From the NCBI RefSeq assembly GCF_001885945.1, contig NZ_JXKQ01000004.1, positions 186,001 through 250,000 on the forward strand: a stretch of 64,000 nucleotides of DNA, given 5' to 3'. The stretch comes from Enterococcus hermanniensis (lineage in GTDB: Bacteria; Bacillota; Bacilli; Lactobacillales; Enterococcaceae). The notes below the pieces were generated by a model. The model ran no database searches, was not told where the DNA came from, and saw only the letters and a program-made list of their open reading frames with translations. Made by a program: the position numbers and the translations under genes. This document shows positions 45,954 through 54,695 of the stretch, one piece after another (within the stretch, counting starts at the first letter, position 1; the number at the start of each line of letters is the position of its first letter).

Positions 45954-46496
45954 ATGGAAACTTTTGAAAAACAATGGTATGTCTTGCATACTTATTCCGG
46001 CTATGAAAACAAAGTAAAAGCAAATATTGAGTCCCGTGCCCAAAGCATGCGCATGGAAGATTATATTTTCCGTGTCGTTGTACCTGAAGAAACTGAGACA
46101 GAGGTTAAAGGCGGCAAAGAAAAAGAAATCGTCCATAAAACTTTCCCTGGTTATGTTTTAGTTGAAATGGTTATGACAGATGATTCTTGGTACGTTGTTC
46201 GTAACACTCCAGGCGTAACTGGATTTGTTGGTTCACATGGAGCCGGAAGCAAACCAGCACCATTGATGCCAGAAGAAATCAACCATATCTTGCGTTCATT
46301 AGGTATGAGTACTCGTCAACATGATATTGATGTTGAAGTGGGTGAAACAGTTAAAATCATCGAAGGTGCTTTTGCTGGTCTTGAAGGAGTAATCACGGAA
46401 ATCGATGACGAACGTGATAAAATCAAAGCGAACATTGATATGTTCGGTCGTGAAACAAGTACTGAATTAGACTTCGATCAAATCGATAAAATTTAA
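45954..46496 (+). CDS. nusG: Transcription termination/antitermination factor NusG
   Basis: A 180-residue factor binding RNA polymerase and coupling transcription to translation. It has the N-terminal NGN domain (EKQWYVLHTYSGYENKVKANIE, FPGYVLVEMVMTDDSWYVVRNTPGVTGFVG) and the C-terminal KOW domain (VKIIEGAFAGLEGVITEID). ATG start behind AACGAGGAG. Terminator directly downstream. Confidence 0.97.
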   Translation: METFEKQWYVLHTYSGYENKVKANIESRAQSMRMEDYIFRVVVPEETETEVKGGKEKEIVHKTFPGYVLVEMVMTDDSWYVVRNTPGVTGFVGSHGAGSKPAPLMPEEINHILRSLGMSTRQHDIDVEVGETVKIIEGAFAGLEGVITEIDDERDKIKANIDMFGRETSTELDFDQIDKI

Positions 46497-46501
46497 TTAT
46501 T

Positions 46502-46532
46502 AAAGCTGGGACAAGCGTCTCAGCTTTTTTTA
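46502..46532 (+). terminator. Terminator of nusG
   Basis: AAAGCTGGGAC / GTCTCAGCTTT with a T-run. Confidence 0.87.
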
Positions 46533-46578
46533 TTGCTGAGGTATAATAGTAATAAACTTTGTGTACGTAGGAGAGAGT

Positions 46579-47454
46579 GTGTGGAAAATGAAAAAATGGA
46601 TGATTAGTTTGCTAGCTATGCTCACTATTTTCATGCTAGCTGGATGTAGAACAAGTCAAACAAAAACAAAAAAATCGGTCGATAAAACAACTACTAGTAC
46701 TCAGCAAAAAAAAGTAACACCACTTAAGTCATCAACACCAACTGTTTTTATCCACGGGTATGGTGGAACAGTCAATTCTTTTGGTGGTATGATTCAACGG
46801 CTGGAAAAAGCTGGAGAAACAAAAAAAGAATTAGTGATCACAGTCGAAGCAGATGGTACTTTGCAAGTAGAGGGCCAACTAAATCAAGAAAAAGTGAATC
46901 CAAGTGTTCAAGTTTTATTTGCAGCAAACCAAGATAATGAGTGGAATCAAACAGAATGGATCTATACGGTATTAAAATATCTAAAGCAAGCAGGTGCTGA
47001 TCAAGTCAATTTAGTGGGTCATTCAATGGGGGGTGTCAGTTCTCTACGTTACTTAACGACATACGGTCAACCAACAGATGCATCGAATGTTCAAAGATTA
47101 ATTGCGATTGGAGCTCCTTTTAATGATTTTACCGATACAGCGACTGAACAAACAGTCGATGAATTATTACAAAATGGGCCAAGTCAGCAATCGAGTCGAT
47201 ACACAGATTATCGTTCAGGCGTCACCAATATACCTGTGACAACTACTTTTTTATTAATTGCTGGAAAAGCGGATGACCAGGCTACTTCAGATGGAACGGT
47301 TCCGTTAACTAGTGCTTTGGCTCCATATGCATTATTGAAGGCCCATGGCAACCAAGTCACGGAACAAATATTCACAGGGCAACAGGCGCAGCACAGTCAG
47401 TTGCATGAAAATTCCGCAGTCGATAAAGCAGTGATAAAATTTTTATGGAGATAG
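46579..47454 (+). CDS. Secreted lipoprotein alpha/beta hydrolase, DUF915 family
   Basis: An exported lipid-anchored hydrolase. The signal peptide ends in the lipobox MLAGC. A Ser/Thr/Lys linker is followed by an alpha/beta-hydrolase fold: FIHGYGGTVNSFGGM (oxyanion region), nucleophile elbow NLVGHSMGGVSS, a later Asp region (KADDQATSDGTVPL) and a catalytic His near QHSQLHE. Family DUF915 has no firm substrate. Start is uncertain: GTG 46579 has GGAGAG five bases upstream, ATG 46588 gives the more usual MKKW start. Confidence 0.85.
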   Translation: MWKMKKWMISLLAMLTIFMLAGCRTSQTKTKKSVDKTTTSTQQKKVTPLKSSTPTVFIHGYGGTVNSFGGMIQRLEKAGETKKELVITVEADGTLQVEGQLNQEKVNPSVQVLFAANQDNEWNQTEWIYTVLKYLKQAGADQVNLVGHSMGGVSSLRYLTTYGQPTDASNVQRLIAIGAPFNDFTDTATEQTVDELLQNGPSQQSSRYTDYRSGVTNIPVTTTFLLIAGKADDQATSDGTVPLTSALAPYALLKAHGNQVTEQIFTGQQAQHSQLHENSAVDKAVIKFLWR

Positions 47455-47528
47455 AAGTATAATTATTTGCTTACTTTTAGTAAGAGTATTAAAATAATCC
47501 ATGTAATTAAATGAAAGAAGGAATTATC

Positions 47529-48626
47529 ATGGTTTATCAAACAAGTAACGAAGAGCATCCAATTGAAATTGTCAATATTGCTTCATTAGAAAAACGGGTC
47601 AAAGAACGTATGGATAAAGGAGCCTTTGGGTATATTCGCGGCGGCTCAGAAGATGAATGGACAATGAAAGAAAATACCTCTTCATTCAATAATAAAACGA
47701 TCATGCCCCGTGTATTACGTGGTGTGGATCATGCGGATTTAACGACTAAATTATGGAACATTGATCTTTCGACTCCGATTATTCAAGCGCCTTCTGCTGC
47801 ACAGGGATTGGCACATGAAAAAGGAGAAGCTGATACTGCTAAAGGTGTAGCGGCAGCCGGTTCAATTTTTTCTATCAGTACTTACGCAAATACAACGATT
47901 GAAGCTGCGGCAGCATCAGCCCCAGAAGCACCTCAATTCTTTCAATTATATATGAGTAAAGACGATAGATTTAATGAATTCATTTTAAATAAAGCCGTTC
48001 ATGCGGGCGCTAAAGCAATTATTTTAACAGCTGATTCAACCTTAGGTGGTTATCGGGAAGAAGATATCATCAATGACTTCCAGTTTCCACTACCCATGCC
48101 TAACTTAGCTGCTTATAGTGAACAAAGCGCTAGCGGAGATGGTGCAGGCAAAGGTATCGCTGAAATTTACGCTGCAGCAAAACAAGGTTTGATTCCTGAA
48201 GACATCAAGAAAATCAAAGAGTTAACGGATTTACCTGTTTTTGTTAAGGGAATCCAAGCCCCAGAAGATGCAGAAGTGGCCATTGCTGCTGGTGCAGATG
48301 GTATTTGGGTATCCAATCATGGTGGTCGTCAACTAGATGGTGGGCCAGCCTCTTTTGATGTTTTACCGTTGATTGCTGCTGTCGTGAATAAGCGTGTTCC
48401 GATTGTATTTGATAGCGGTGTTCGTCGTGGTGAACATGTCTTCAAAGCATTGGCTAGTGGTGCTGATTTGGTCGCTATTGGTCGTCCGGTGATTTATGGC
48501 TTAAATTTAGGCGGTGCTGAAGGTGTTACATCCGTCTTTGAACATTTAAATAAAGAATTGGCCATTACAATGCAATTGGCTGGGACAAAAACGATTGAAG
48601 AAATTAAAAATGTAACGCTGAAATAA
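47529..48626 (+). CDS. lox: L-lactate oxidase (FMN-dependent alpha-hydroxyacid oxidase)
   Basis: Oxidises L-lactate with oxygen to pyruvate and hydrogen peroxide. The 365-residue TIM barrel of the glycolate/lactate oxidase family closely resembles the Aerococcus enzyme in length and landmarks: GAFGYIRGGSEDEWT, QAPSAAQGLAH, QLYMSKD, ILTADSTLGGYRE, the active-site SNHGGRQLDGGP (His and Arg) and FDSGVRRGEHVFKAL for FMN phosphate. AAGGAA precedes ATG 47529; an in-frame ATG at 47511 lies upstream of that Shine-Dalgarno. Single gene with terminator. Other short alpha-hydroxyacids are possible substrates. Confidence 0.9.
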   Translation: MVYQTSNEEHPIEIVNIASLEKRVKERMDKGAFGYIRGGSEDEWTMKENTSSFNNKTIMPRVLRGVDHADLTTKLWNIDLSTPIIQAPSAAQGLAHEKGEADTAKGVAAAGSIFSISTYANTTIEAAAASAPEAPQFFQLYMSKDDRFNEFILNKAVHAGAKAIILTADSTLGGYREEDIINDFQFPLPMPNLAAYSEQSASGDGAGKGIAEIYAAAKQGLIPEDIKKIKELTDLPVFVKGIQAPEDAEVAIAAGADGIWVSNHGGRQLDGGPASFDVLPLIAAVVNKRVPIVFDSGVRRGEHVFKALASGADLVAIGRPVIYGLNLGGAEGVTSVFEHLNKELAITMQLAGTKTIEEIKNVTLK

Positions 48627-48636
48627 ATAATTAAGT

Positions 48637-48680
48637 AAAAATCACTAAAGAAAGTTAACTTTCTTTAGTGATTTTTTTTG
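48637..48680 (+). terminator. Terminator of lactate oxidase gene
   Basis: A perfect inverted repeat AAATCACTAAAGAAAGTT with its complement, and a run of eight T. Confidence 0.9.
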
Positions 48681-48686
48681 ATTTGA

Positions 48687-48715
48687 TTGCACCCGCTTTC
48701 TTTTTAGTCTATTAT
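48687..48715 (+). promoter_or_regulatory. Promoter of the efa metal-transport operon
   Basis: TTGCAC (48687-48692), 17 bases, TATTAT (48710-48715). Confidence 0.65.
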
Positions 48716-48726
48716 TAATACTAAAG

Positions 48727-48740
48727 TTAGGCTAACCTAA
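48727..48740. promoter_or_regulatory. MntR/EfaR (DtxR-family) operator
   Basis: TTAGGCTAACCTAA has perfect TTAGG / CCTAA arms and lies just after the -10, at the expected transcription start. This matches the operator type of manganese-responsive DtxR-family repressors (EfaR in E. faecalis), so bound repressor would block initiation when Mn2+ is ample. Confidence 0.8.
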
Positions 48741-48759
48741 AAATAGAAAGAGGGAAACT

Positions 48760-49509
48760 ATGGAGAATATATTTATTAAAGAATTATCTGTTGCTTACCG
48801 AGGAAAGTTAGCAGTGAAAAAAATAAATTTAACTTTGACGTCAGGAAAAATGACTGGGATCATCGGTCCTAATGGTGCAGGAAAGTCAACTTTGCTAAAA
48901 GGTATTTTAGAATTGGTGAAGCTTCAATCTGGGTAGGTGACTTATGGAAAACAACCTTTAGTCAAAGAACGCAAAAAAATTGCTTATGTTGAGCAACGAC
49001 AAGATATCGATTTAAGCTTTCCTATCGATGTTTTCGGAGTGGTTTTGTTTGGTACTTATCCGCATTTGAAAATATTTCAACGACCAGGAAAAAAAGAGAA
49101 AAAATTTGCTACAGAGTGTTTAGAAAAAGTCGGCTTGGCAGAATTTGCTGATCGGCAAATCAGTGAGTTGTCCGGTGGACAATTACAGCGAGTCTTCATC
49201 GCTCGAGCTTTAGCACAAAAAGCAGAGTGGATTTTATTAGATGAACCTTTCGCTGGAATCGATGCGACGAGTGAAAGGATCATTATTCAGCTATTGAAAA
49301 ATTTACGCGATGAGGGAAAATCAATCGTAATCGTCCATCACGACCTTCACAAAGTGAATGAGTATTTTGACGAGGTTATTCTACTGAATAAAGAGTTGGT
49401 TGCATCAGGCCCAGTCGAACGAACCTATACTATATCAAATATGGAAAAGACCTATGGAAATGACATTACTCAAATGTTGAATAATGGAGGTGCTGGGTTT
49501 GCTGTATGA
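48760..49509 (+). pseudogene. efaC: Metal ABC transporter ATPase (efaC-like) with in-frame stop
   Basis: ATP-binding subunit of an Mn2+/Zn2+ importer. From ATG 48760 (AGAGGGAAA in front) the frame reads through Walker A GPNGAGKST, then meets TAG at 48934-48936 after LVKLQSG, and goes on in the same frame as VTYGKQPLVKERK with the signature LSGGQLQRV, Walker B ILLDEPFAGID and the H-loop IVHHD. One base change from GAG or CAG would create this stop. The 58-residue N-terminal piece and the ~190-residue remainder are each unable to act as an ATPase. A GTG follows the stop directly but has no Shine-Dalgarno. Either a true loss, stop readthrough, or a sequence error. Confidence 0.88.
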
Positions 49510-50353
49510 TTTTTTTCAAGGCTTAGCTGACTATCAGTTTTTACAAAATGCCTTGTTGACTTCAGTAATGGTGGGGATTTCAGCGGGAGTCATCGGCTCA
49601 TTCATTATTTTGCGAGGAATGTCTTTGATGGGGGATGCGATTTCTCACGCAGTACTGCCAGGAGTCGCAATATCCTATATGTTAGGTAGCAGCTATATTA
49701 TCGGCGCAACATTTTTTGGTGTCTTTTCAGCGGCATTGATCGGTTTTATCGGAAAACACAGTCGATTGAAGAATGATACCGCGATTGGGATCGTTTTTAG
49801 TTCCTTCTTTGCTTTAGGAATTATTTTGATTTCCTTTGCTCGCAGCGCTACAGATTTGTATCATATTTTATTTGGAAATGTTTTGGCAGTCCGTGATTCA
49901 GATATGTATCTGACAGCGATTGTGATGGGCATCGTTGTTATCGTCGTCGGTCTATTTTATAAGCAATTAAAACTGAGTTCATTTGCCCCAACAATGGCGC
50001 AGTCTTATGGTTGGAATATTGGCTGGATCAATTATGGGTTAATGTTTTTACTGACCTTAGTTGCGGTGACGTCTTTACAAACAGTTGGTACGATTCTTAT
50101 GATCGCCATGCTGATCACGCCGGCAGCAACAGCTTATTTACTAACTAATCGATTATCGATAATGATTGGTTTGTCGACCGTTTTTGGTGTATTGAGTGCT
50201 ATGATTGGCTTGTATTTTAGTTATAGTTATAACTTGCCTTCAGGAGCAACGATTGTAATGACTGCGGCTGTATTTTTCATGTTGGTATTTTTATTTTCAC
50301 CAACAAAGGGATTGTTTCAGCAAATCAAAAAGGAGCGAGTAGATGAGGTATAA
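49499..50353 (+). CDS. efaB: Metal ABC transporter permease (EfaB-like)
   Basis: Membrane subunit of the manganese/zinc importer, ABC-3 family, with about eight to nine helices; 284 residues from TTG. Family blocks are SAGVIGSFIILRGMSLMGDAISHAVLPGVA and GTILMIAMLITPAATAYLL. TTG 49499 is preferred because GGAGG lies eight bases upstream; the ATG at 49484 contains that Shine-Dalgarno in its own second codon. The start overlaps the end of efaC, and the 3' end overlaps efaA by 11 bases, so the three genes are translationally linked. It is intact. Confidence 0.9.
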   Translation: MLYDFFQGLADYQFLQNALLTSVMVGISAGVIGSFIILRGMSLMGDAISHAVLPGVAISYMLGSSYIIGATFFGVFSAALIGFIGKHSRLKNDTAIGIVFSSFFALGIILISFARSATDLYHILFGNVLAVRDSDMYLTAIVMGIVVIVVGLFYKQLKLSSFAPTMAQSYGWNIGWINYGLMFLLTLVAVTSLQTVGTILMIAMLITPAATAYLLTNRLSIMIGLSTVFGVLSAMIGLYFSYSYNLPSGATIVMTAAVFFMLVFLFSPTKGLFQQIKKERVDEV

Positions 50354-51269
50354 AGGATTAATTTTCGTCAGTATTTTAGCCGTGATGTTTCTAGCCGGAT
50401 GTGGGACTAAAAGTTCTGAACAAGCTACTACTGATGAGCAGAATAAATTAACCGTAGTAGCGACCAATTCAATTATTGCGGATATGGTAAAAGAAGTTGG
50501 AAAAGAAAAGGTCAGTCTTCATAGTATCGTCCCGGAAGGTACTGATCCTCATGAATATGAGCCGCTGCCAGAAGATATCAAACAAGCGAGTAAAGCTCAA
50601 ATTATTTTTTACAACGGATTAAATCTAGAAACAGGAAATGGTTGGTTTGAAAAATTAATGACAACAGCCAAGAAAAAAGCGGATCAAGACTATTTCGCAG
50701 TAAGTAAAAACGTAGAAGCCATCCACTTGACCAATAGTAAGCAAGAAGATCCTCATGCTTGGTTGGATATCGCCAACGGTATTTTATATGTTAAAGAGAT
50801 CCAAACGGTTTTAAGTGAAAAAGATCCTGATAATCAGGCAAGTTATCAAAAAAATGCCGATGCGTATATTGAAAAATTAAAAAAATTGGATCAATCAGCT
50901 AAAGCGGAATTTGCAGATATTCCGGCGGAGAAAAAATTATTGGTAACCAGTGAAGGCGCCTTTAAGTATTTTTCAAAGGCCTATGATTTAAAGGCTGCTT
51001 ATATTTGGGAGATTAATACAGAAAGTCAGGGGACACCTGAACAAATGAAACAAATTGTGGAAAGTGTACGAGGCTCGCATGTTCCTTCTTTATTTGTCGA
51101 AACAAGTGTCGATAAGCGTAGCATGGAGCGGCTATCCAAAGAAGTCGATGTTCCGATCTATAGTACACTCTATACGGATTCACTTTCTAAGAAGGGTGGT
51201 TCGGGGGATAGTTATTATAAAATGATGAAATGGAACCTAGAAAAAATCCATGAGGGATTGTCCAAATAA
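50343..51269 (+). CDS. efaA: Metal-binding lipoprotein of ABC importer (EfaA-like)
   Basis: A cluster 9 (TroA/ZnuA-type) solute-binding lipoprotein capturing Mn2+ or Zn2+ outside the membrane; E. faecalis EfaA is the endocarditis antigen. The signal peptide ends MFLAGCG (lipobox). Metal-ligand segments: GTDPHEYEP (first His), DPHAWLD (second His), SEGAFKYFSKAY (Glu) and a late Asp region (IYSTLYTDSL). 308 residues. GGAGCGAG precedes the ATG within the efaB end. Terminator follows directly. Confidence 0.92.
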   Translation: MRYKGLIFVSILAVMFLAGCGTKSSEQATTDEQNKLTVVATNSIIADMVKEVGKEKVSLHSIVPEGTDPHEYEPLPEDIKQASKAQIIFYNGLNLETGNGWFEKLMTTAKKKADQDYFAVSKNVEAIHLTNSKQEDPHAWLDIANGILYVKEIQTVLSEKDPDNQASYQKNADAYIEKLKKLDQSAKAEFADIPAEKKLLVTSEGAFKYFSKAYDLKAAYIWEINTESQGTPEQMKQIVESVRGSHVPSLFVETSVDKRSMERLSKEVDVPIYSTLYTDSLSKKGGSGDSYYKMMKWNLEKIHEGLSK

Positions 51270-51308
51270 AAACAGGCTGCTGAATTCAATTCAGCAGCCT
51301 GTTTGTTT
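51268..51308. terminator. Terminator between efaA and sdaAA
   Basis: An inverted repeat AAACAGGCTGCTGAATT with its complement, and T-rich tails on both strands. Confidence 0.88.
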
Positions 51309-51316
51309 GAATTAAT

Positions 51317-52201
51317 TTAGACCGTTGCTTTTTCAGGTTCACCAAAAACTTGACGTTGCAAACGAAGACCGGTAGGCGTAGTTGCTACGCCGCCTTCCGC
51401 TGTTTCTTTGAAGATTTGTGGCATTGCCCGACCAACTTTATACATGGCTTCCACGACTTCATCGGGTGGAATCACACTTCGGATACCAGCTAAAGCCATG
51501 TCGGCAGAGATAAAGGCTTGGGATGCGCCCATGGCGTTTCGTTTGACACAAGGAACTTCCACTAAACCAGCGACTGGATCACAGATAAGACCCATCACAT
51601 TTTTTAATGTAATCGCTAAAGCATTGGCGGCCATTTCCGGATTTCCGCCATTTGCAGTGACTAAAGCTGCAGCAGACATTGCGCTTGCTGAACCGACTTC
51701 CGCTTGGCAACCGCCTTCGGCACCTGAAATTGATGCGTTATTGGCCATAACTAAGCCAAAGGCACCGGCAGTAAATAGAAAATCAAGTTGTTGTTCGTGA
51801 GATAGATGTAATTTTTCACGGGCTGCCATCAATACACCAGGTAAGACACCCGCACTTCCAGCTGTCGGTGTTGCACAAACTAAGCCCATTTTAGCGTTGA
51901 CTTCATTTACAGCGATCCCATTTCGGACTGCTTTTAAAATAGTATCTCCACTCATGAATTTACCGCTCTCGATATAATCATTCATGCGTTTTGCATCACC
52001 GCCAGTGATTCTTGTTACCGATTCGACACCTTGGATGCCTTCTTCGATGGAGCTTTCCATGACTTCAAGATTACGCTCCATCAACGCGATGATCTCTTCA
52101 CGGGTACGATCAGTTAGTTCCATTTCAGTCGTGATCATTAATTCGCCGACCGATGAATAATCCTTTGCTTGTTCAATAAGCTCTTGGATTGAATAAAACA
52201 T
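51317..52201 (-). CDS. sdaAA: L-serine dehydratase, alpha subunit
   Basis: Iron-sulphur L-serine deaminase subunit, serine to pyruvate and ammonia; 294 residues. Family blocks are GLVCATPTAGSAGVLPGVL, GANNASISGAEGGCQ-like (NNASISGAEGGCQAEVGS) and MGLICDPVAGLVEVPC, whose Cys residues bind the 4Fe-4S cluster. ATG 52201 is chosen, behind GTGGAGGA; the in-frame ATG 45 bases upstream has no ribosome binding site. It follows sdaAB by 78 bases in the same operon. Confidence 0.95.
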   Translation of the reverse strand: MFYSIQELIEQAKDYSSVGELMITTEMELTDRTREEIIALMERNLEVMESSIEEGIQGVESVTRITGGDAKRMNDYIESGKFMSGDTILKAVRNGIAVNEVNAKMGLVCATPTAGSAGVLPGVLMAAREKLHLSHEQQLDFLFTAGAFGLVMANNASISGAEGGCQAEVGSASAMSAAALVTANGGNPEMAANALAITLKNVMGLICDPVAGLVEVPCVKRNAMGASQAFISADMALAGIRSVIPPDEVVEAMYKVGRAMPQIFKETAEGGVATTPTGLRLQRQVFGEPEKATV

Positions 52202-52279
52202 GGGGATTCCTCCACTTCTAAGTGATATATGATTTTTATGTCTCATGTAATGAAATAATAAGAATAAATCGAATAATTT

Positions 52280-52954
52280 CTATTTAAAGTAAGTAACGCT
52301 TAATACATCATCTTCGCATTTAATTTGTTGTCTCAAGCCTTCTGGATCTTCCGGTGTATCATCGATTTCTAAAAGTACGATACCGTGCTCACCCCTAGTT
52401 TTTCTCGTCATCGTTACTTTACCGATGTTCAATCCATGTTTCATAAAGATAGTAGAAACGCGCGAGAGTAGACCAGGGACATCTTTATTAATAATGATAT
52501 AAGTCGGACTTCCCATTGAAAGAGAAATACTATAGCCATTCATCTCAGTAATTTGGATGTTACCACCACCGATAGAGACACCAGTGATCGACATCTCTAG
52601 ATCACCTTTGATCATTCGTAAGGTTACTGTATTTGGGTGATCTGCAATTTCTTTTTTAGGAACAAATAAAACTTCCATGCCTTGTTCGTGAGCAATTTTC
52701 AGTGAGTCGGATAAACGAGGGTCGTCAGGTTCCATACCTAAAATACCACCCACTAGAGCGATATCTGTTCCGTGACCACGATAGGTTTTGGCAAAAGATT
52801 CATATAAATCAAATTCAATAGAGTCAGGGCGTTCCCCAAAGATCATGCGGCAAACTTTTCCGATCCGCGCAGCGCCTGCGGTATGAGAACTACTAGGGCC
52901 CACCATTACTGGACCAATAATGTCAAAAACACTTCGATATTTTAAAACTTCCAT
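52280..52954 (-). CDS. sdaAB: L-serine dehydratase, beta subunit
   Basis: Second subunit of the two-chain Gram-positive serine dehydratase, 224 residues. The family start SVFDIIGPVMVGPSSSHTAGA is present. A C-terminal ACT domain (~150-224, YIIINKDVPGLLSRV onward) probably senses serine. AAGGAGG precedes the ATG. First gene of the sdaAB-sdaAA operon, divergent from rplK. Confidence 0.95.
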   Translation of the reverse strand: MEVLKYRSVFDIIGPVMVGPSSSHTAGAARIGKVCRMIFGERPDSIEFDLYESFAKTYRGHGTDIALVGGILGMEPDDPRLSDSLKIAHEQGMEVLFVPKKEIADHPNTVTLRMIKGDLEMSITGVSIGGGNIQITEMNGYSISLSMGSPTYIIINKDVPGLLSRVSTIFMKHGLNIGKVTMTRKTRGEHGIVLLEIDDTPEDPEGLRQQIKCEDDVLSVTYFK

Positions 52955-53131
52955 TATTTTAAACCTCCTTAATTTATCCGATGAAAATCCTCATCAAGTC
53001 AATCATAGTGTAACATACACGTTTTCAGAAAATAGTAAAATTAATAATTTATTTTGTTATTCTCATAGTAGTTAAAGAGATTGTGAAGCGTTTTATTATT
53101 GTCAAAACATTTAAACAATGGATGCTGACGC

Positions 53132-53160
53132 TTGCAATCGATGAATAAATTTGCTAAAAT
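53132..53160 (+). promoter_or_regulatory. Promoter of rplK-rplA
   Basis: TTGCAA (53132-53137), 17 bases, TAAAAT (53155-53160). A small GTGTGT / ACACAC hairpin follows in the leader (53167-53182). Confidence 0.75.
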
Positions 53161-53192
53161 ACCAAAGTGTGTCTTCGCACACATGGTTTTAA

Positions 53193-53226
53193 GTGGGAGG
53201 AGAAATTTTGATCTCCAATTAACCAC
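53193..53226 (+). promoter_or_regulatory. Probable L1-binding element before rplK
   Basis: GTGGGAG ... CTCC-AATTAA-CCAC forms an outer GTGG/CCAC and an inner GGAG/CTCC helix with an asymmetric bulge, ending just before the ribosome binding site. The same element recurs before rplA. It resembles the L1-binding structure used in autogenous control of the L11 operon. Confidence 0.6.
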
Positions 53227-53252
53227 ATCACGGACTCAAGGAGGTTTGTCTC

Positions 53253-53675
53253 GTGGCAAAAAAAGTAGAAAAATTAGTTAAATTGCAAATTCCTGCAGGT
53301 AAAGCAACACCAGCTCCCCCAGTAGGTCCTGCACTAGGTCAAGCGGGTATTAACATCATGGGATTCACAAAAGAATTCAATGCTCGTACAGCTGATCAAG
53401 CAGGTTTAATCATTCCAGTTGTAATCTCTGTATATGAAGACCGTTCATTTACATTCATTACAAAAACACCGCCAGCTGCAGTATTATTGAAAAAAGCTGC
53501 AAACATTGAAAAAGGTTCTGGCGAACCAAACAAAACTAAAGTTGCAAAAGTTACTAGCGATCAAGTAAAAGAAATCGCTGAGTTGAAAATGCAAGACCTA
53601 AACGCTGCTAACGTTGAATCAGCAATGCGCATGGTTGAAGGAACTGCACGAAGCATGGGTATCACTGTCGAATAA
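53253..53675 (+). CDS. rplK: 50S ribosomal protein L11
   Basis: A 140-residue ribosomal protein of the GTPase-associated centre. The start [20 protein letters not shown] and [14 protein letters not shown] are diagnostic. GTG start with AAGGAGG upstream. First gene of the L11-L1 operon. Confidence 0.98.
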   Translation: MAKKVEKLVKLQIPAGKATPAPPVGPALGQAGINIMGFTKEFNARTADQAGLIIPVVISVYEDRSFTFITKTPPAAVLLKKAANIEKGSGEPNKTKVAKVTSDQVKEIAELKMQDLNAANVESAMRMVEGTARSMGITVE

Positions 53676-53737
53676 TTTTTCGCAGCCCCCAAGAAAGTAG
53701 CTTCTCAGTTGGCTCCCTATCTAAAGATATGGAACAC

Positions 53738-53763
53738 GTGGGAGGTTCTACCGTTATAACCAC
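53738..53763 (+). promoter_or_regulatory. Probable L1-binding element before rplA
   Basis: GTGGGAGGTTCTACC followed by GTTATAACCAC, with outer GTGG/CCAC and inner GGT/ACC pairs. It shares the downstream CCACATCA context and position with the element before rplK. Confidence 0.6.
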
Positions 53764-53780
53764 ATCAAGGAGGAAACAAA

Positions 53781-54470
53781 ATGGCTAAAAAAAGCAAAAA
53801 AATGCAAGATGCATTAAAAAAAGTTGACACTACTAAAGCTTACTCAGTTGAAGAAGCAGTAGCATTAGCAAAAGAAGTAAACTTCGCAAAATTTGACGCA
53901 ACGGTTGAAGTTGCATACAAATTAAGCGTTGACCCTAAAAAAGCAGACCAACAAATCCGTGGAGCAGTTGTGCTTCCAAACGGAACTGGTAAAACTCAAA
54001 CTGTTTTAGTATTCGCTAAAGGCGAAAAAGCAAAAGAAGCAGAAGCTGCTGGCGCTGATTTCGTTGGCGACGACGACATGGTTGCAAAAATCCAAGGTGG
54101 ATGGTTTGGCTTTGACGTTGTTGTAGCGACACCTGACATGATGGCTACAGTTGGTCGATTAGGACGTGTGCTTGGACCTAAAGGTTTAATGCCTAACCCT
54201 AAAACTGGTACTGTAACAATGGATGTTACAAAAGCGGTTGAAGAAGTTAAAGCTGGTAAAGTAACTTACCGTGTTGACAAAGCTGGTAACGTTCATGTTC
54301 CAATCGGTAAAGTATCATTTGATGATGCTAAATTGATTGAAAACTTTAACACAATCAACGAAACTTTAGTAAAAGCAAAACCTGCAACTGCTAAAGGTCA
54401 ATACATCAAAAACATTTCATTAACAACAACATTTGGACCTGGTATCCATGTTGAACAAGGTTCTTTCTAA
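53781..54470 (+). CDS. rplA: 50S ribosomal protein L1
   Basis: A 229-residue protein of the ribosomal L1 stalk, often also a repressor of its own operon. It shows [20 protein letters not shown] and the diagnostic [26 protein letters not shown] precedes the ATG. Confidence 0.98.
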   Translation: MAKKSKKMQDALKKVDTTKAYSVEEAVALAKEVNFAKFDATVEVAYKLSVDPKKADQQIRGAVVLPNGTGKTQTVLVFAKGEKAKEAEAAGADFVGDDDMVAKIQGGWFGFDVVVATPDMMATVGRLGRVLGPKGLMPNPKTGTVTMDVTKAVEEVKAGKVTYRVDKAGNVHVPIGKVSFDDAKLIENFNTINETLVKAKPATAKGQYIKNISLTTTFGPGIHVEQGSF

Positions 54471-54493
54471 TTTAATTTATAAAAAAGACTTGA

Positions 54494-54526
54494 CTCGACT
54501 AACTTATCTATGGTAAGTTAGTCGAG
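54494..54526 (+). other. 13-bp perfect hairpin between rplA and the L10 leader
   Basis: CTCGACTAACTTA (54494-54506) pairs with TAAGTTAGTCGAG (54514-54526). Only a weak T-rich tail follows. It may be the rplA terminator or an RNA-processing site. Confidence 0.7.
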
Positions 54527-54535
54527 GTTAATTAT

Positions 54536-54644
54536 TAACTGTACCGAAGACAGTAGGCGACGTAAGTCTTAATTTCCTACCGAGGACGTTTATTGAGAAC
54601 ATTCAATAGTCCCTCTATGTCTACGGTGGCATGGAGTTTTTTTG
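54536..54644 (+). promoter_or_regulatory. Ribosomal protein L10 leader with attenuator
   Basis: The segment from ACTGTACCGAAGACAGTAGG onward, with TTCCTACCGAGG, has the L10(L12)4-binding leader pattern. It ends in a terminator hairpin CTCTATG / CATGGAG (54614-54637) and seven T residues. Excess L10 complex would favour termination before rplJ. Confidence 0.85.
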
Positions 54645-54695
54645 TATCTATTTACACTAAACTCTCCCCATCAAAATCAGGAGGTGAAATATATA

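Noticed and set aside
48937-49509. Separate short ABC ATPase gene starting at GTG 48937
   Set aside because: It lacks Walker A and a Shine-Dalgarno and directly follows an in-frame stop. It is the 3' part of the broken efaC.
53010-53035. cre site upstream of sdaAB (TGAAAACGTGTATG on the minus strand)
   Set aside because: Three mismatches to the consensus, including both final bases. Too weak to call.
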